DNA from: Prionace glauca
Taxonomy: Eukaryota > Chordata > Chondrichthyes > Carcharhiniformes > Carcharhinidae
Assembly: GCA_037974335.1 (NCBI GenBank)
Contig: CM075729.1
Coordinates: 119,046,434-119,110,433 of the forward strand
Reading direction: 5' to 3'
Length of the DNA: 64,000 nt
The notes beneath the pieces were generated by a model that was given only the letters and a program-made list of their open reading frames with translations, was not told where the DNA came from and did not search any database. This document shows positions 22,006 to 33,849 of the stretch, piece after piece. How positions within the stretch are numbered: position 1 is the first letter of the stretch; each line of letters starts with the position of its first letter. The position numbers and the translations under genes were made by a program.

Positions 22006-23182
22006 GTAAAAAGTCTGACAACACCAGGTTTTAGTCCAACCGATTTATTTGATAATATTCTCACAAGCTTTCGAGGGGGCTGCCTCTTTGTCAAGTGAAT
22101 GGAGAGTTCTGGCCTCAGACAGACAGAGCATACAAAGTACAGACAGTTGCTGATTAGAATGCGAATCCTTACACCTAACCTGCTGTTCAATTCTTAAAGT
22201 GGCTGATAATGTGAGTGGAAGGAGCACTGATCACAGTTTAAAGAGATGTGTATTGTCTCCAGACAGTACAGTAAGTGAGGTTTTGCAAACCCAGGCAAGT
22301 CACGGGGGTTACAGATAGTGCGACATGAACCCAAGATCCCTGTTGAGACCGTCCTCATGTGTGCGGAACTTGGCTATCAGTCTCTGTTCAGCGACTCTGC
22401 GCTGTCGTGTGTCATGAAGGCCGCCTTGGAGAATGCTTACCCGAAGGTCAGAGGCTGAATGCCCGTGACCGCTGAAGTGTTCGCCAACAGGAAGGGAACA
22501 GTCTTGCCTGGTGACTGTCGAGCGATGTTCATTCATCCGTTGTCGTAGCGTCTGCATGGTCTCCCTAATGTACCATGCTTCGGGACATCCTTTCTTGCAA
22601 CGTATCAGGTAGACAATGTTGGCCGAGTTGCAAGAGTATTTACCATGTACCTGGTGGATGGTATTCTCACGTGTGATGATGGTATCCATGTCGATGATCC
22701 GACATGTCTTGCAGAGGTTGCTGTGGCAGGGTTGTGTGGTATTGTGGTCACTGTTCTCCTGAAGGCTGGGTAGTTTGCTGCGAACAATGGTCTGTTTGAG
22801 GTTGTGTGGTTGTCTGAAAGCAAGAAGTGGGGGTGTGGGGATAGCCCTGGCGAGATGTTTGTCTTCATCAATGATATGTTGAAGACTCCGGAGAAGATGT
22901 CGTAGCTTCTCCGCTCCGGGGAAGTACTGGACGACGAAGGGTACTCTGTCCATTGTGTCCCGTGTTTGCCTTCTGAGGAGATCGGTGCGGTTTTTCTCTG
23001 TGGCACATCGGAACTGCCGATCTATGAGTCGAGCTCCATATCCTGTTCTTATGAGGGCATCTTTCAGGGTCTGGAGGTGTCTGTCACGATCCTCCTCATC
23101 TGAGCAAATCCTGTGTATACAGAGGGCTTGTCCATAGGGAATAGCTTCTTTAACATGTTTAGGGTGGAAACTGGTGACTGTT
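22006..23182 (-). mobile_element. Penelope-like element, 3' half with GIY-YIG endonuclease
   Basis: The minus strand encodes the end of a PLE polyprotein. A Cys/His-containing linker (CHSNLCKTCRIID) is followed by a GIY-YIG-type nuclease (VYLIRC, KGCP, WYIRET, LRQRMNEHRS) and a C-terminal region (LIAKFRTHEDGLNRDLGFMSHYL, stop at 22309). The terminal PLE signature lies at 22006-22080. A 14-bp target duplication, TTCAATGAAAATAA, flanks it (21992-22005 and 23183-23196). The reverse transcriptase part is missing. The structure fits the Neptune-like group of vertebrate PLEs. Confidence 0.85.
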
Positions 23183-23395
23183 TTCAATGAAAATAACCCA
23201 AGTTTATCCAAAGTCTCTTCATAACTTAAATGTTCCATCCCAGGCAGCATGCGAGTGAATTTCCTCTGCACCCCCTCCAGTGCAATAATGTGGCGGCCAG
23301 AACTGCACACAGTACTCTAGCTGTGGCCTCACCAAAGTTTTATACAACTCCAACATGACTTCCCTGCTTTCCTAATCTATGCCTCCTTTGATAAA

Positions 23396-23570
23396 GTAAA
23401 AAGTCTGACAACACCAGGTTTTAGTCCAACCGATTTATTTGATAATATTCTCACAAGCAAGCAAGCTTTCGAGGGGACTGCCTCTTCGTCAGGTCACCTG
23501 GTGTTGTCAGACTTTTTACTGTGTTTACGCCAGTCCAACGCCGGCATACCCACATCATGACTACTATCGG
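23396..23570. mobile_element. Short palindromic PLE end insertion
   Basis: PLE end signature in both orientations ('acaccaggttttagtccaac' then 'cacctggtgttgtcagact'), bordered by TTGATAAA at 23388-23395 and 23571-23578. Confidence 0.8.
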
Positions 23571-23887
23571 TTGATAAAAACAAGTGTCCCATATGCCTTT
23601 TTCACTACCCTACTAAGATGCCCTTCTGCTTTCAGAGATCTGTGGACAAACACATCAAGTTCTACAGAACTTTTGAGTATCCTACCATCATTAAATACTT
23701 TGTCAGATTATTTCTTCCAAAGTGTATCACCTCACGCTTTTCAGGGTTATGTTCCATCTGCCACTTTTCTGTCCATTTGACCATTCATTGTACAGCTACG
23801 ACAATTTTCCAGCGAAGCATATAAGATGAGAAAGATAGAAGTGACTGTGACGCCACAATTGGATTGGGTGTAGGGTCAGGTACCAAA

Positions 23888-24240
23888 GAATTGAATCCCT
23901 AAAGTGCAGAAGAAGGCCATTCGGCCCATCGCATCTGCATCATCTCTCAGTGCCTCTTACCCAAGCCACCAACCCCACCCATTGCGCCCTAAACCCATGC
24001 ATTTACCCCACTAATCCTCTTAACCTACACATCTTGGGATACTACGGGGCAATTTAGCATGGCTAATCCACCTAACCCACACATCTTTGGACTGTGGGAG
24101 GAAACTGGAGCATCCAGAGGAAACTCACACAGATATGGGGAGAAAGTGCAAACTTCACACAGACGGTCACCCAAAGGCTGGAATCAAACCCAGATCCCTG
24201 GCACTGTGAGGCAACAGTGCTAACCACTGTGCTACCATGC
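23888..24240 (-). mobile_element. SINE-A
   Basis: Full minus-strand copy from 'tccctaaagtgcagaagaag' to 'gctaaccactgtgctacc'. Confidence 0.88.
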
Positions 24241-24445
24241 TACCAGGAAATTGACAACGCACACCAATTTCCATCAGTGTTTCCAAATAACTTGTATTGA
24301 ATATGGCCTATCCGCCTTTACGTGCTGGAATGTCAGATCAGGCCCAGTATAGAAAATGAACATGACATTCCTGCTTGAAGCCACAGGTTAGGCTGGAGCA
24401 TTAGGCTGCTTCTGTCAAATTTCACTGCAGAGTCGATATCTCTTT

Positions 24446-24630
24446 GAGAATTTAGGGCAGCCAATCTGCCTAACCAGCACATCTTTCAGACTGTGGAAGG
24501 AAACAGGTGCACCCGGAGGAAACCCACACAGACTCAGGGAGAATGTGTAGACTCCGCAAAAACAGTGACCCAAGCCAGGAGTTAAATCTGGGTCCCTGGC
24601 GTTGAGGCAACAGTGCCAACCACTGTGCCA
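24446..24630 (-). mobile_element. SINE-A/B fragment
   Basis: Minus-strand head and middle. The tail is missing, so the family variant cannot be told. Confidence 0.75.
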
Positions 24631-24637
24631 TGATGGA

Positions 24638-24995
24638 GATGCTGGTGTTGGACTGGACCAGTCCAACGCCGGCATCTCCACATCATGACTACTATTGACA
24701 CCGCAAACTGCTGGATCCAAGTGGAGAGGATCTCTAAGAAGATCGCTCATATCTACACAGACGTCAAGTATTCACAGAGATGCAAGAAAGCAGACAAGAT
24801 ACCGAAAGGACTACAGGTCATGAACCCACTCAGGTCAACCTATGTCACAGACTACGCTGAGAGACTTTGCCGTTACACCTTTCTCACACTCCTCAATCAC
24901 CTCATACACCAGCTTTACAGCAAACGCCGCACCCTGGAAACTAAAATGGAATACATATTCCCACCATGCCGCCCAGTTGAACAGGTCATATGACA
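24638..24995 (+). mobile_element. PLE 5' fragment with start of the polyprotein
   Basis: A short inverted repeat of the PLE end (24638-24680) leads into an open frame from 24685 (TTIDTANCWIQVERISKKI ... YAERLCRYTFLTLLNHLIH). The same N-terminal text follows the PLE end at 42438, which supports the assignment. Confidence 0.7.
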
Positions 24996-25129
24996 TTTCC
25001 TTGTCCATTATATTTATTAGCATAGTTATTTCAATCGGTCAGTTGAAGTAGCAAATTGATTTCACAGAAACTTAAGAGATGAGCATCATTTCCATGCTTG
25101 AGGATATCGTGCTTTGGTCTTAGGGTCAG

Positions 25130-25310
25130 CGACCAGTGTGGCACAGCGGTTAGCATGCTGTCTCACAATGCCGAGGACCCAGGTTCAATTCCAACCTTGG
25201 ATGGCAGTGTGTGTGGAGTTTACATATGCATAGGTTTCCTTCCATCCCCTTGACAATTCCCTTGACAGCTGGGAGGTGAAAATTCCTCCCTAAGTGTCTG
25301 TGTGGGAACA
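25130..25310 (+). mobile_element. SINE-A head fragment
   Basis: Plus-strand head ('gtggcacagcggttagcatg') and part of the middle, strongly decayed. Confidence 0.65.
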
Positions 25311-25393
25311 TGTGGGTAAGAATGACTATATTATAAAGTTCTTGCCTTTCACATTATAAGCCTTTCATATCATATGATATCATATCTTCAGGC

Positions 25394-25716
25394 TTACAAA
25401 GAACAAAGAACAACCCAGCACGGGAATCAGGCCCTTCGGCCCAATGAGCCCGCGCCACCGCATCACCCTACACCTATTCTACCCTGCATGTCTTCGAATG
25501 GAACCCCTAACTTAGCCAGATTCAGGGGAGAATAGTGTCAATTTGGTAAAACCAATCAGCCTAAGAGCACATCTTTGGGGTATGGGAGGAAACCGGAGCG
25601 CCCGGAGGAAACCCACGCAACCACAGGGAGAATGCGCAAACTCCCACAGACACAGGCCCAAATCCATGTGCCTGCACAGCTAGCAGTGCTAGTCACCGAG
25701 CTGTTACGGCGCCCGT
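25394..25716 (-). mobile_element. SINE of the tRNA-headed group, variant tail
   Basis: Minus-strand copy with the common middle ('atgggaggaaaccggagcgc') but a different tail starting 'acaaagaacaacccagcacg' on plus. Confidence 0.75.
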
Positions 25717-25852
25717 CTATCGGTCCAGGATCAAGCACACACACCGACACGAAGTACTAGGCCACTCCCAGAACCTCCAAGAGCAGCCCACGCACGACCC
25801 ACCGTGTGCATGCCCCTCATTTGACATGAGGTGGACCTCCACCTGCGGAATA

Positions 25853-25930
25853 AAAGGCTTCTTGGCCTTTTGGCTAGATCAAGCATCAGATCAAGCCAAG
25901 GGGTGCAGTGTCTTATCTTGTCAGCTTGGA
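25853..25930 (+). ncRNA. U2-snRNA-like pseudogene or U2-derived repeat head
   Basis: 'cttcttggccttttggctag' followed by 'atcaag' matches the 5' end of vertebrate U2 snRNA (CTTCTCGGCCTTTTGGCTAA GATCAAG), and 'gtgtcttatcttgtcagctt' resembles the following U2 stretch. The branch-site-pairing loop (GTAGTA) is not preserved. No U2 promoter element was recognised upstream. Confidence 0.55.
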
Positions 25931-26099
25931 TCTTGTTTTCCTCTCTTCTGGAGATCACGTGTCGGATTCAATTGGAATTGGAATTTGGTTTTTGGAGCCA
26001 GCAAGGAATGGATTTCAGAATGCCAGATCCACTCTGAGCATTGGGTTTGGAACTTTAAGAATGGAGTAAAAAATCTTTTAAAAGACTATCATATCATTA

Positions 26100-26370
26100 G
26101 GTTTAATTTAGTAATAGAGAAGGGCAAGGAGCAAGTGAATATAATATTTCTAAATTGGAACTTCAGTGTGATGAGAAGGGAACTAGACAGGGTAGAATGG
26201 AATCAGGGACTGACAGGAAACATTGTAATGGAACAACCTTTAAGGAAGAGGTGTTTGAGATGTACAGGGTAAGAGCATTCTGACAAGGAGGAAAAGGTAC
26301 AAGTGTGAAAAACAGGACTCCATGGGTGATGAAGGAGTCAGAGATGTCAAAACAAGAAAAGTGGGTTTAC
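26100..26370 (+). mobile_element. LINE (CR1-like) internal fragment
   Basis: Wording such as 'ggaacaacctttaaggaaga' and 'gactccatgggtgatgaagg' is typical of the linker between endonuclease and reverse transcriptase in shark CR1-like LINEs. No intact frame. Confidence 0.45.
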
Positions 26371-26599
26371 CATGTTTGTCAGGTGAATTCTTCAAGTGGA
26401 AACAAAATCAAGTGCAACAGATTAAGGGGGGGAAGTGAGGAGCGAAATAAGACTGGAAAAGACAGAATGAGAATAGGATAGGAATCGGGGGATTGGCGGG
26501 GAGGAAGGCAGGGGAGAGTGGTATGGAGAGAAGTCCAAAGTTCAACTGGGGTCCTGAGGTTCAGTAGGGAACCAAGGCCAAGTCGCTGGTGGGCAGAGA

Positions 26600-27051
26600 T
26601 TTGATTTGATTTATTGTTGTCACATGTATTGGTAACCATGATGTGGAGATGCCAGCATTGGACACATATGTGTGATCTCCTTACATGTATTGGTATACAG
26701 TGAAAAGTATTGTTCCTTGCATGCTATACAGACAAAACATACCATAAATAGACAGAGAAAGGAGAGGGTGCAGAATGTCGTGTTACAAACATAGCTAGGG
26801 TGTAGAGGAACATCAGCTTAATGCGACGTAGGTCCTTTCAAAAATCTGATGGCAGCAGGGAAGCAGCTGTTCTTGAGTCGATTAGTATGTGACCTCAAAC
26901 TTTGTATCTTTTTCCTGATGGAAGAAGGTGGAAGAGAGTGTCCGGGATGCACGAGGTCCTTGATTATGCTGACTGCTTTTCCGAGGCAGCAGGAAATGTA
27001 GACAGAGTCAATGGATGGGAAGCTGGTTTGAGTGATGGACTGGGCTACATT
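26600..27051 (-). mobile_element. L2-like LINE, 3' end, with a small PLE scrap
   Basis: Minus-strand tail ('tttgatttgatttattgttg' on plus) and C-terminal region (26820-27050). A PLE scrap ('atgatgtggagatgccagca') interrupts the tail at 26636-26665. Confidence 0.72.
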
Positions 27052-27630
27052 CATAAGAACATAAGAACATAAGAACATAAGAAATAGGAGCAGGAGTAGG
27101 CCATCTGGCCCTTCGAGCCTGCCCCGCCATTCAATAAGATCATGGCTGATCTGTCGTGGCTCAGTTCCACCTTCCCGCCCTCTCCCCATAACCATTAATC
27201 CCCTCTCTTATCAAGAACCCATCAACCCGTTTCTTAAAAATATTTAGCGAGGCAGCCTCCACCACTTCAACGGGCAGAGAATTCCAGAGATTCACCACCC
27301 TTTGAGTGAAGAAGTTCCTCCTCAACTCCGTTCTAAACCACCTCCCCTTTAACTTGAGGCTGTGCCCCCTAGTCCTACTGTCTTTTTTGAGTGGGAAGAA
27401 TCTCTCCACCTCTATCCTATCCATCCCATTCATCATCTTATATGTCTCAATGAGATCTCCCCTTATTCTTCTAAACTCTAACAAGTACAAGCCTAGTTTA
27501 TTCAGCCTCTCCTCATAGCTCAATCCCCTCAACTCCGGTATCAGCCTAGTAAACCTCCTCTGCACTCCCTCCAGGGCCAAAATATCCTTGCGCAGGTGCG
27601 GCGCCCAAAACTGCACACAGTACTCCATGA
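27052..27630 (-). mobile_element. CR1-type LINE, 3' end (young subfamily)
   Basis: Minus strand: open frame of 155 codons at 27161-27628 (FWAPHLRKDILALEGVQRRF ...), tail of 'cataagaa' units at 27052-27085. Close relative of 15857-16243, 38262-38862 and 39080-39620. Confidence 0.88.
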
Positions 27631-27967
27631 TAATGGTAAGACACCAGCTCTAAAATTGAGGGCTTGGAACCGTACACAGCTGCTTTCACACCCTGTATTC
27701 ACCAAAGCTAAATGATCCAATAGTCTGAAATGTAGGGGGTAGGATGACAAGCTGTGGGTCCCCCTCTGACTTTCATTTGGGAAGTGAGTAACATTGGTCT
27801 TTCTTTTATTGAACAGAAGAGACTGAGGGAGCGACCTAAAAGAAGCCTTTAAAATGATGATAGGTTTTAATAGGTTAGACACAGAGGGAATGGCCCCACA
27901 GGTCAAGCACAGCAAATTGGAAGCCATCAATAGAAGTTAGTCACCAAGAAATTAAACAGGGAATTAA
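27631..27967. other. Unassigned with an old plus-strand CR1 scrap
   Basis: 27815-27900 reads like an old plus-strand CR1 ('ttaaaatgatgataggtttt', 'gttagacacagagggaatgg'). The rest is unassigned. Confidence 0.4.
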
Positions 27968-29404
27968 AAGAACAAAGAAAATTACAGCACAGGAACAGGC
28001 CCTTTGGCCCTCCAAGCCTGCACTGACCATTCTGACTGACTTAACTAAAACTCCCTACCCTTCCGGGGACCATATCCCTCTATTCTCATTCTATTCATGT
28101 ACTTGTCAAGACGCCCTTTAAAAGTCACTATCATATCCGCTTCCACTACCTCCCCCGGCAATGAGTTCCAGGCACCCATACTGTCTGTGTAAAACATCTG
28201 CCTCCTTTAAAACATCTCCTTTAAATCTTGCCCCTCGCACCTTAAACTTGTGCCCCCTAGTAATTTACTTTTCCACCCTGGGAAAAAGCTTCTGACTATC
28301 TCCGCTGTCCGTGCTTCTCATTATCTTGTAGATCTCTATCAGATCTCCCTTCAACTCCCGTCGCTCCAGTGAGAACAAACCAAGTTTCTCCAACCTCTCC
28401 TCATAGCTAATGCCCTCCATACCAGGCAACATCCTGGTAAATCTTTTCTGTACCCCCTCCAAAGCCTCCACATCCTTCTGGTAGTGTGGCGACTGGAATT
28501 GAACACTATATTCCAAGTGCGGCCTAACTAAAGGTTCTATAAAGTTGCAATACGACTTGCCAGTTTTTAAACTCAATACCCCAGCCAATGAAAGCAAGCA
28601 TGCCATATGCCTTCTTGACTACCTTCTAACCTGCATTGCCACTTTCAGTGACCTGTGTACCTGTACATACAGATCCCTTTGCCTTTTAATACTCATAAGG
28701 GTTCTGCCATCTAACGTATTATTTCCTATCTGTATTAGACATTCCAAAATGCATTACCTCACATTTGTCCAGACTAAACTCCATCTGTCACCTCTCCGCT
28801 CAGGTCTCCAACTGATCTATATCCTGCTGTATCCTCTGGTGGTCCTTATTGCTGTCCACAAATCCACCAACCTTTGTGTCATCTGCAAACTTACTAACCA
28901 ATCCAGTTAAATTTCCTCCAAATCATTTATATATATTACAAACAGCAAAGTTCCCAGCACTGATCCCTGAGGAGCACCACTTGTCACAGCCCTCCATTCA
29001 GAAATGCACCCTTCCACTGCTACCCTCTGTTTTCTTTGACCGAGCCAGTTTTGTATACATCCTGCCAGCTTACCTCTGATCCCAAGCGACTTCATCTTCT
29101 GCACCAGTCTGCCATGAGGGACCTTCCACTGCCCCATCCTCATCAAGCATTTTCATCTCTTCCTCAAAAAACTCAATCAAGTTAGTGAGACACGACCTCT
29201 TCTTCACAAAACCATGTTGCCTCCCACTAATACGTCCACTTATTTCCAAGCGGGAATAAAGTCTGTCTCGGAGAATCCTCTCCGATAATTTTCCAACCAC
29301 TGATTGAAGGCTCAACAGCCTGTAATTACTGGATTATTCTTACTACCCTTCTTAAACAAAGGAACAACACTGGCTATTCTCCAATCCTCTGAGGCATCCC
29401 CTGT

Positions 29405-29585
29405 CATGATGTGGGTATGCCGGCGTTGGACTGGCGTAAACACAGTAAAAAGTCTGACAACACCAGGTTTTAGTCCAACCGATTTATTTGATAATATTCT
29501 CACAAGCTTTCGAGGGGACTGCCTCTTCGTCAGGTGAATGGAGAGTTCTGGCCTCGGACAGAGCATATAAAGCACAGACAGTTTA
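29405..29585 (-). mobile_element. PLE terminal fragment nested in CR1
   Basis: 'gtatgccggcgttggactgg', 'acaccaggttttagtccaac' and 'cctcttcgtcaggtgaatgg' are the PLE end sequence. It interrupts the CR1 frame. Confidence 0.82.
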
Positions 29586-29743
29586 GAGAGGATACAAAGA
29601 TTTCTTTCAAGGCCCCAACAATTTCCTCCCTTGTCTCTCTCAGTATTCTGGGGTACGTCCCATCAGGTGCTGGGGACTTGTCAAGAACCCTAATACCTCC
29701 TTCTTTTTGATCTCAACATGACTCAAACTATCTATACATCTTT

Positions 29744-29864
29744 TCATAAGAACATAAGAAATAGGAGCAGGAGTAGGCCAACTAGCCCTTCGAGCCTGCC
29801 CCACCATTCAATAAGTTCATGGCTGATCTGTCTTGACTCAGTTCCACATTCCCGCCCTCTCCCC
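29744..29864 (-). mobile_element. CR1 3' tail nested in CR1
   Basis: Short minus-strand copy of the young CR1 3' end ('aagaacataagaaataggag'). Confidence 0.8.
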
Positions 29865-29935
29865 CCAGACTTATCATCCACCAAGTACTCATTTAATATC
29901 CTGCCCATCTCTCTGGCTCCATGCAATTCCCAAGA

Positions 29936-30604
29936 AGCCTCTTTAGTCATATTTTGAAGTGAATTCATCAATGTGAACATCAAAAACATTTAGGAAAATG
30001 TTTAGGTTAACCACATGAGAGAGAATGGAAGGGTTATGCCATAACAGTTAGATGATAAGGGACGAAGAGAGATTTGAGTGAAGCATTTATAATGAATGAG
30101 TCTGTTTGTGCCCAAATGGTTTGTTCCTGTACTGTATTCTCACCATAATTCAAAGTATTCATTTTTGCCACTCAAGTTAAAAAGGCAGTTTAGGAGAAAT
30201 TAATTTCCACAGGTGGCGGTGGCAGCACGGTGGCACAGTGGTTAGCACTGCTGCCTCACAGCACCAGGTACCTGGGTTCAATACATTCTACGAATGTATT
30301 GTAAGTATTGGTTTAAATACACGTGGCAAGTTAGAAATGCATCTGGTGTCTAAAACTTTGGTAAATGGACACTTTCCATATTATTATAATCCAGAGATGA
30401 AATTTTGCTTTCATTTTGCTGTTAAGGTGTAATTTGTAAGGAAATATTGATGTATTCCAGTATTGAGCAAAATGCATATCAATAGTGTTAGCTGCAGGCA
30501 GAATGCTTCAGGGATTATTTTTCCTAAACTGTGCCCTGTTTAACATTCAATAGGGCAGTTAAAATAATCTCTCACCTTGGTGCCTTTGTGCATCTGTCAC
30601 TGAA
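29936..30604. other. Unassigned; holds a SINE-A head scrap
   Basis: 30220-30282 is a plus-strand SINE-A head ('gtggcacagtggttagcact'). The remainder is AT-rich without recognisable features. Confidence 0.5.
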
Positions 30605-31420
30605 AGTCAGCACTCGGGTACAGTAAAGAAGCTAAATGGTATGTTGACCTTCATACCACGAGAATTTGAGTTTAGGAATAGGGATGTCTTGCAGCAATTG
30701 TATAGGGTGTTGATGAGGCCACACCTGGAGTATTATGTATAGGTTTGGTGTCATTATATGGCGAAGGATGTCTTAGCTTTAGAAGGAGTGCAACAGAAGC
30801 TTACCAGGCTGTCATGTGAAGAGAGACTTCTTCACTCAAAGGGTGGTGAATCTCTGCCCATTGAGGTGGTGGAGGCTGCCTCGCTAAATATTTTTAAGAC
30901 GTGGGTTGATGGGTTTTTGATAAACGAGGGGATTAAGGGTTATGGGGAGAGGGCGGGAAGGTGGAACTGAGTCACGACAGATCAGCCATGATCTTATTGA
31001 ATGTCGGGGCAGGCCTACTCCTGCTCCTATTTCTTATGTTCTTATGAATCTCATGGAAGTTTCTAAAATTCTAACTGGATTAGACAGAGTAGATTCAGAA
31101 AGAATGTTTCTGAATGGTGGGAGAGTCCAGAACTAGGGATCATCGTTTGACGATAAGGGGCGCACCTTTTAGGACTGAAGTGAGGAGAAATTTCTTCACC
31201 CAGAGGGTGGTGAATCTGTAGAATTCACTACCACAGAAAGTAACTGAGGCCGAAATTTTCAAGAAGAAATTAGACATAGCTCTTGGGACTAAAGGGATCA
31301 AGAGATATGGGGGAACAGGATATTGAATTTGATGATCAGCCATGATTATGATGAATGGCGGCAGAGCAGGTTGAAGGGCAGAATGGCCTGCTCATGCTTC
31401 TAGTTTCTATTTTTCTACGT
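30605..31420 (+). mobile_element. Two CR1 3' ends, one nested in the other or adjoining
   Basis: 30605-30820 and 31047-31420 belong to an older CR1 subfamily (same as 18740-19225, opposite strand). 30825-31046 is the young subfamily 3' end with 'ttcttatg' tail lying between them. Confidence 0.75.
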
Positions 31421-31664
31421 GATTAAATTAATAGCCTAGTGTTTGATGCCAATTAAAATTTTATCATCAATTTTCCCTTATCTAATTGCAAAAAGTGCAG
31501 TTGTAAATTCGGTGTAAAATTGAGAGAAAGGGTAAATACTGAAAGTGCTGCATTTATACAGAGGATTTAAATTGCAATATTAAACACTGTGTATTGCTGC
31601 ATAGCCCATAATAAAAATGTTTAATGTTAATGCTAGACTGTGTTAAAATTTGAATGATAAAATG

Positions 31665-31990
31665 CTGGGGCAGCACAGTGGCACAGGGGTTAGCACTGCT
31701 GCCTCACAGTGCCAGGGACGCAGGTTCAACTCCTGTCTCGGGTCATTGTCTGTATGGAGTCTGCACGTTCTCCCCGTGTCTGCGTGGGTTTCCTCTGGGT
31801 GCTCCGGTTTCCTCCCACAGTCACAAAGATGTGCGTGTTAGGTTGATTGGCAATGCTGAATTGACCCTAGTGTCAGGGAATTAGCAGGGTAAATATGTGG
31901 GGTTATGGGGATGAGGCCTGGGTGGGATTGTGGTTGGCGCAGACTTGATGGGCCGAAAGGCCTCCTTCTGCACTGTAGGTATTCTATGTT
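31665..31990 (+). mobile_element. SINE-A
   Basis: Full-length plus-strand copy from 'ggcagcacagtggcacaggg' to 'ctgcactgtaggtattctatg'; one of the best-preserved here. Confidence 0.9.
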
Positions 31991-32454
31991 TATGTCTGGG
32001 GAAAATCGATAAATTTAATATATTCATCATCCATAACCCCATATCCTTTTGAATAATTTTTACACTAATACAAGATAATTGGAGCAAACTGCCAATGTAA
32101 ATTTTTAATTTTATAAACACTCCCTAATTTCCTTTTAAACACTTCTGCCCTGATATCATCGATTTTTTTTTTAGCACTGATTGGAAATGTTCAGGTGTTA
32201 CAATAATGACCTGATTATTTAAGATATAAGATTTCGATCTTCCATACCAAATCTCATTTGAATTTTTTGTGTAGAGTTTACTCAAAAGTGAGAGTATTTC
32301 AATGGCTACTTCATCTGTGCTGATAAAATGATTCATATGTTATCACCTTTTTTTTAATGACTTTAACGTTTTATTGTCCCCGAATCTAAATAAATAGAAC
32401 TTTCATATTCCTTAACTTTTATTCTTTCCTACTACAGAATCCAGGGGAAGTGAT
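31991..32454. other. AT-rich, unassigned
   Basis: No exon or repeat recognised. A good acceptor-like site at 32438 is discussed among the rejected items. Confidence 0.45.
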
Positions 32455-32457
32455 GGC

Positions 32458-32640
32458 ATGGTGGCAATGTCACTGAACTAGCAATCTGGTGATCCAGAAT
32501 AATGCCTCAGGGACCCAACTTCAACAGGGATCTGGAATCTAGTTCACTAAAGACATTTAGGGAAAGAAATCTGTCATTCTTGCCTTGTCTGGTCTACATG
32601 TGACCCCAGATCCATTGGAATGGCCTAGCCACCCAGTTCA
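32458..32640 (+). mobile_element. SINE-C, 3'-truncated
   Basis: Plus-strand head 'tggtggcaatgtcactgaac' and body to 'tctacatgtgaccccagatc'. Confidence 0.75.
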
Positions 32641-32649
32641 AGAGCAATG

Positions 32650-32800
32650 TTCTCCTTCATTCATGGGACATGGGCATTATTGGCTGGTCAGCTTTCTTTG
32701 TCCATCACTAGTTGCCCTTGAACTGAGTGGCTCTGCTAAGCCATTTCGGAGAGCAGTTAAAGAGTCAACCACATTGCTGTGGTTATGGAGTCACATCTAT
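32650..32800 (-). mobile_element. SINE-C tail fragment
   Basis: Minus-strand tail ('cattcatgggacatgggcat') and part of the body, adjacent to and opposing the previous copy. Confidence 0.65.
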
Positions 32801-32894
32801 ATCTATTTTCCATTCCACAGTTATTCTTGTAATAGTTTCCCAAATCCTGCCAAGTGTTACAGCTATTATATTCCTTTAGTTTGTTATACTTCAA

Positions 32895-33055
32895 ATGGCA
32901 AATTGCAAATCATGTTGCAGCTACATAAAACCTTAGTTAGGCCGCAGTTGGGGTATTGCATGCACTTCTGGTCGCCACAGTACCAGAAGGACATGGAAGC
33001 TTTGGAGAGAGTGCAAAGAAGGTTCACCCGGATATTGCCTGGTCTCGAGGCTCAT
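32895..33055 (+). mobile_element. CR1 C-terminal scrap
   Basis: Plus-strand coding scrap (LVRPQLGYCMHFWSPQYQKDMEALERVQRRFTRILPG in pieces) inside an open frame of 161 codons that is otherwise SINE sequence. Confidence 0.75.
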
Positions 33056-33060
33056 ACCCA

Positions 33061-33849
33061 CATCCCATGAACTAAGAGATAAATAGTGGTTCACCAGGAG
33101 AAACTTCAATCCAGGGATTAAACAGGCATTTATAATTAGGTCCAGTTACAAGAAATTAACATATACCAATCAAAGATGCACATTTACACAGAAGCTATAT
33201 CAATATCCACTCACAACTGTCAATTACACCACGCATAACATAAGGGTATAATTGGCCAATTACAATTTGTGTATCAAATTGTAATATCACCAAGCACGTA
33301 TTTCTTTCGACACAATTAAAGTCCTCTTTCTAATCAGTTGTACATCAACTCCCCTGTCCCAATGTCTCTTGTTAGAACAGATGCCAATGTTGTAAACGTG
33401 CATAATTGTGTGTAGTATTACGGCTCTTAATCCTTATCTACGTCTGCTTTAATCAAGGCCTGTGGTTTCCTCAGTCTAGGGTCTTACGGTTTCTGATTTT
33501 CAAACTAATGTGATTATTAACCCTTTCACTGTGCTCGTATGGAAAGTGCCATTGGAAAGGGAATGGGTGTCAAAGGTGACTGAGAAGTGGACTATGTTGT
33601 CTTGGAGGGAGCATTTCCTTCAGAACGCTGAATAGGGAGGGCAAAGAAGGATCTGTTTACTGGTGGCACCACACACTGGAGATCACAGAAATGGAGGAGG
33701 CTGGTGGGGTGGAAGCTGAGAGTAAGGATACCATATCATGCTTCTGGGAGCGAGCAGAAAAGATGAAACAGAAGTGCACAAAATAGATCGAACACATGAA
33801 GGGCCCTGTCAATTATGTTGAGAGGAATCTCGGTTGAGAACAAGTAAGA
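33061..33849. other. Unassigned, single-copy in window
   Basis: AT-rich to 33540, then purine-rich (33540-33849). No domain or splice pattern recognised. Confidence 0.4.

Larger units (their letters stand above)
21622..23830 (-). mobile_element. CR1-type LINE, interrupted by two PLE insertions
   Basis: Minus-strand CR1 3' part. Segments 21622-22005, 23183-23395 and 23571-23830 are continuous once the PLE pieces at 22006-23182 and 23396-23570 are set aside. The C-terminal wording ([22 protein letters not shown]) is at 23180-23310. Confidence 0.8.
27968..29935 (-). mobile_element. CR1-type LINE, reverse-transcriptase half
   Basis: Minus strand, same family as the 13612-18254 element (both 3' ends read 'aaagaaaattac[ac]gca[ct]aggaacagg'). 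RT pieces at 28907-29315 (SGAPQGSVLGTLLFVIYINDL, RQHGFVKKRSCLTNL) and the C-terminus at 28265-28606. Interrupted by a PLE (29405-29585) and a CR1 end (29744-29864). Confidence 0.83.

Noticed and set aside
22309-23310. 333-codon minus-strand frame as a host gene
   Set aside because: CR1 C-terminal text joined to a PLE endonuclease region, with PLE target duplication on both sides.
32438-32480. Good acceptor followed by a 12-codon phase-0 frame (starting AATCCAGGGG)
   Set aside because: Most of the frame is the head of SINE-C. The candidate at 35327 is in non-repeat sequence with a better pyrimidine tract.
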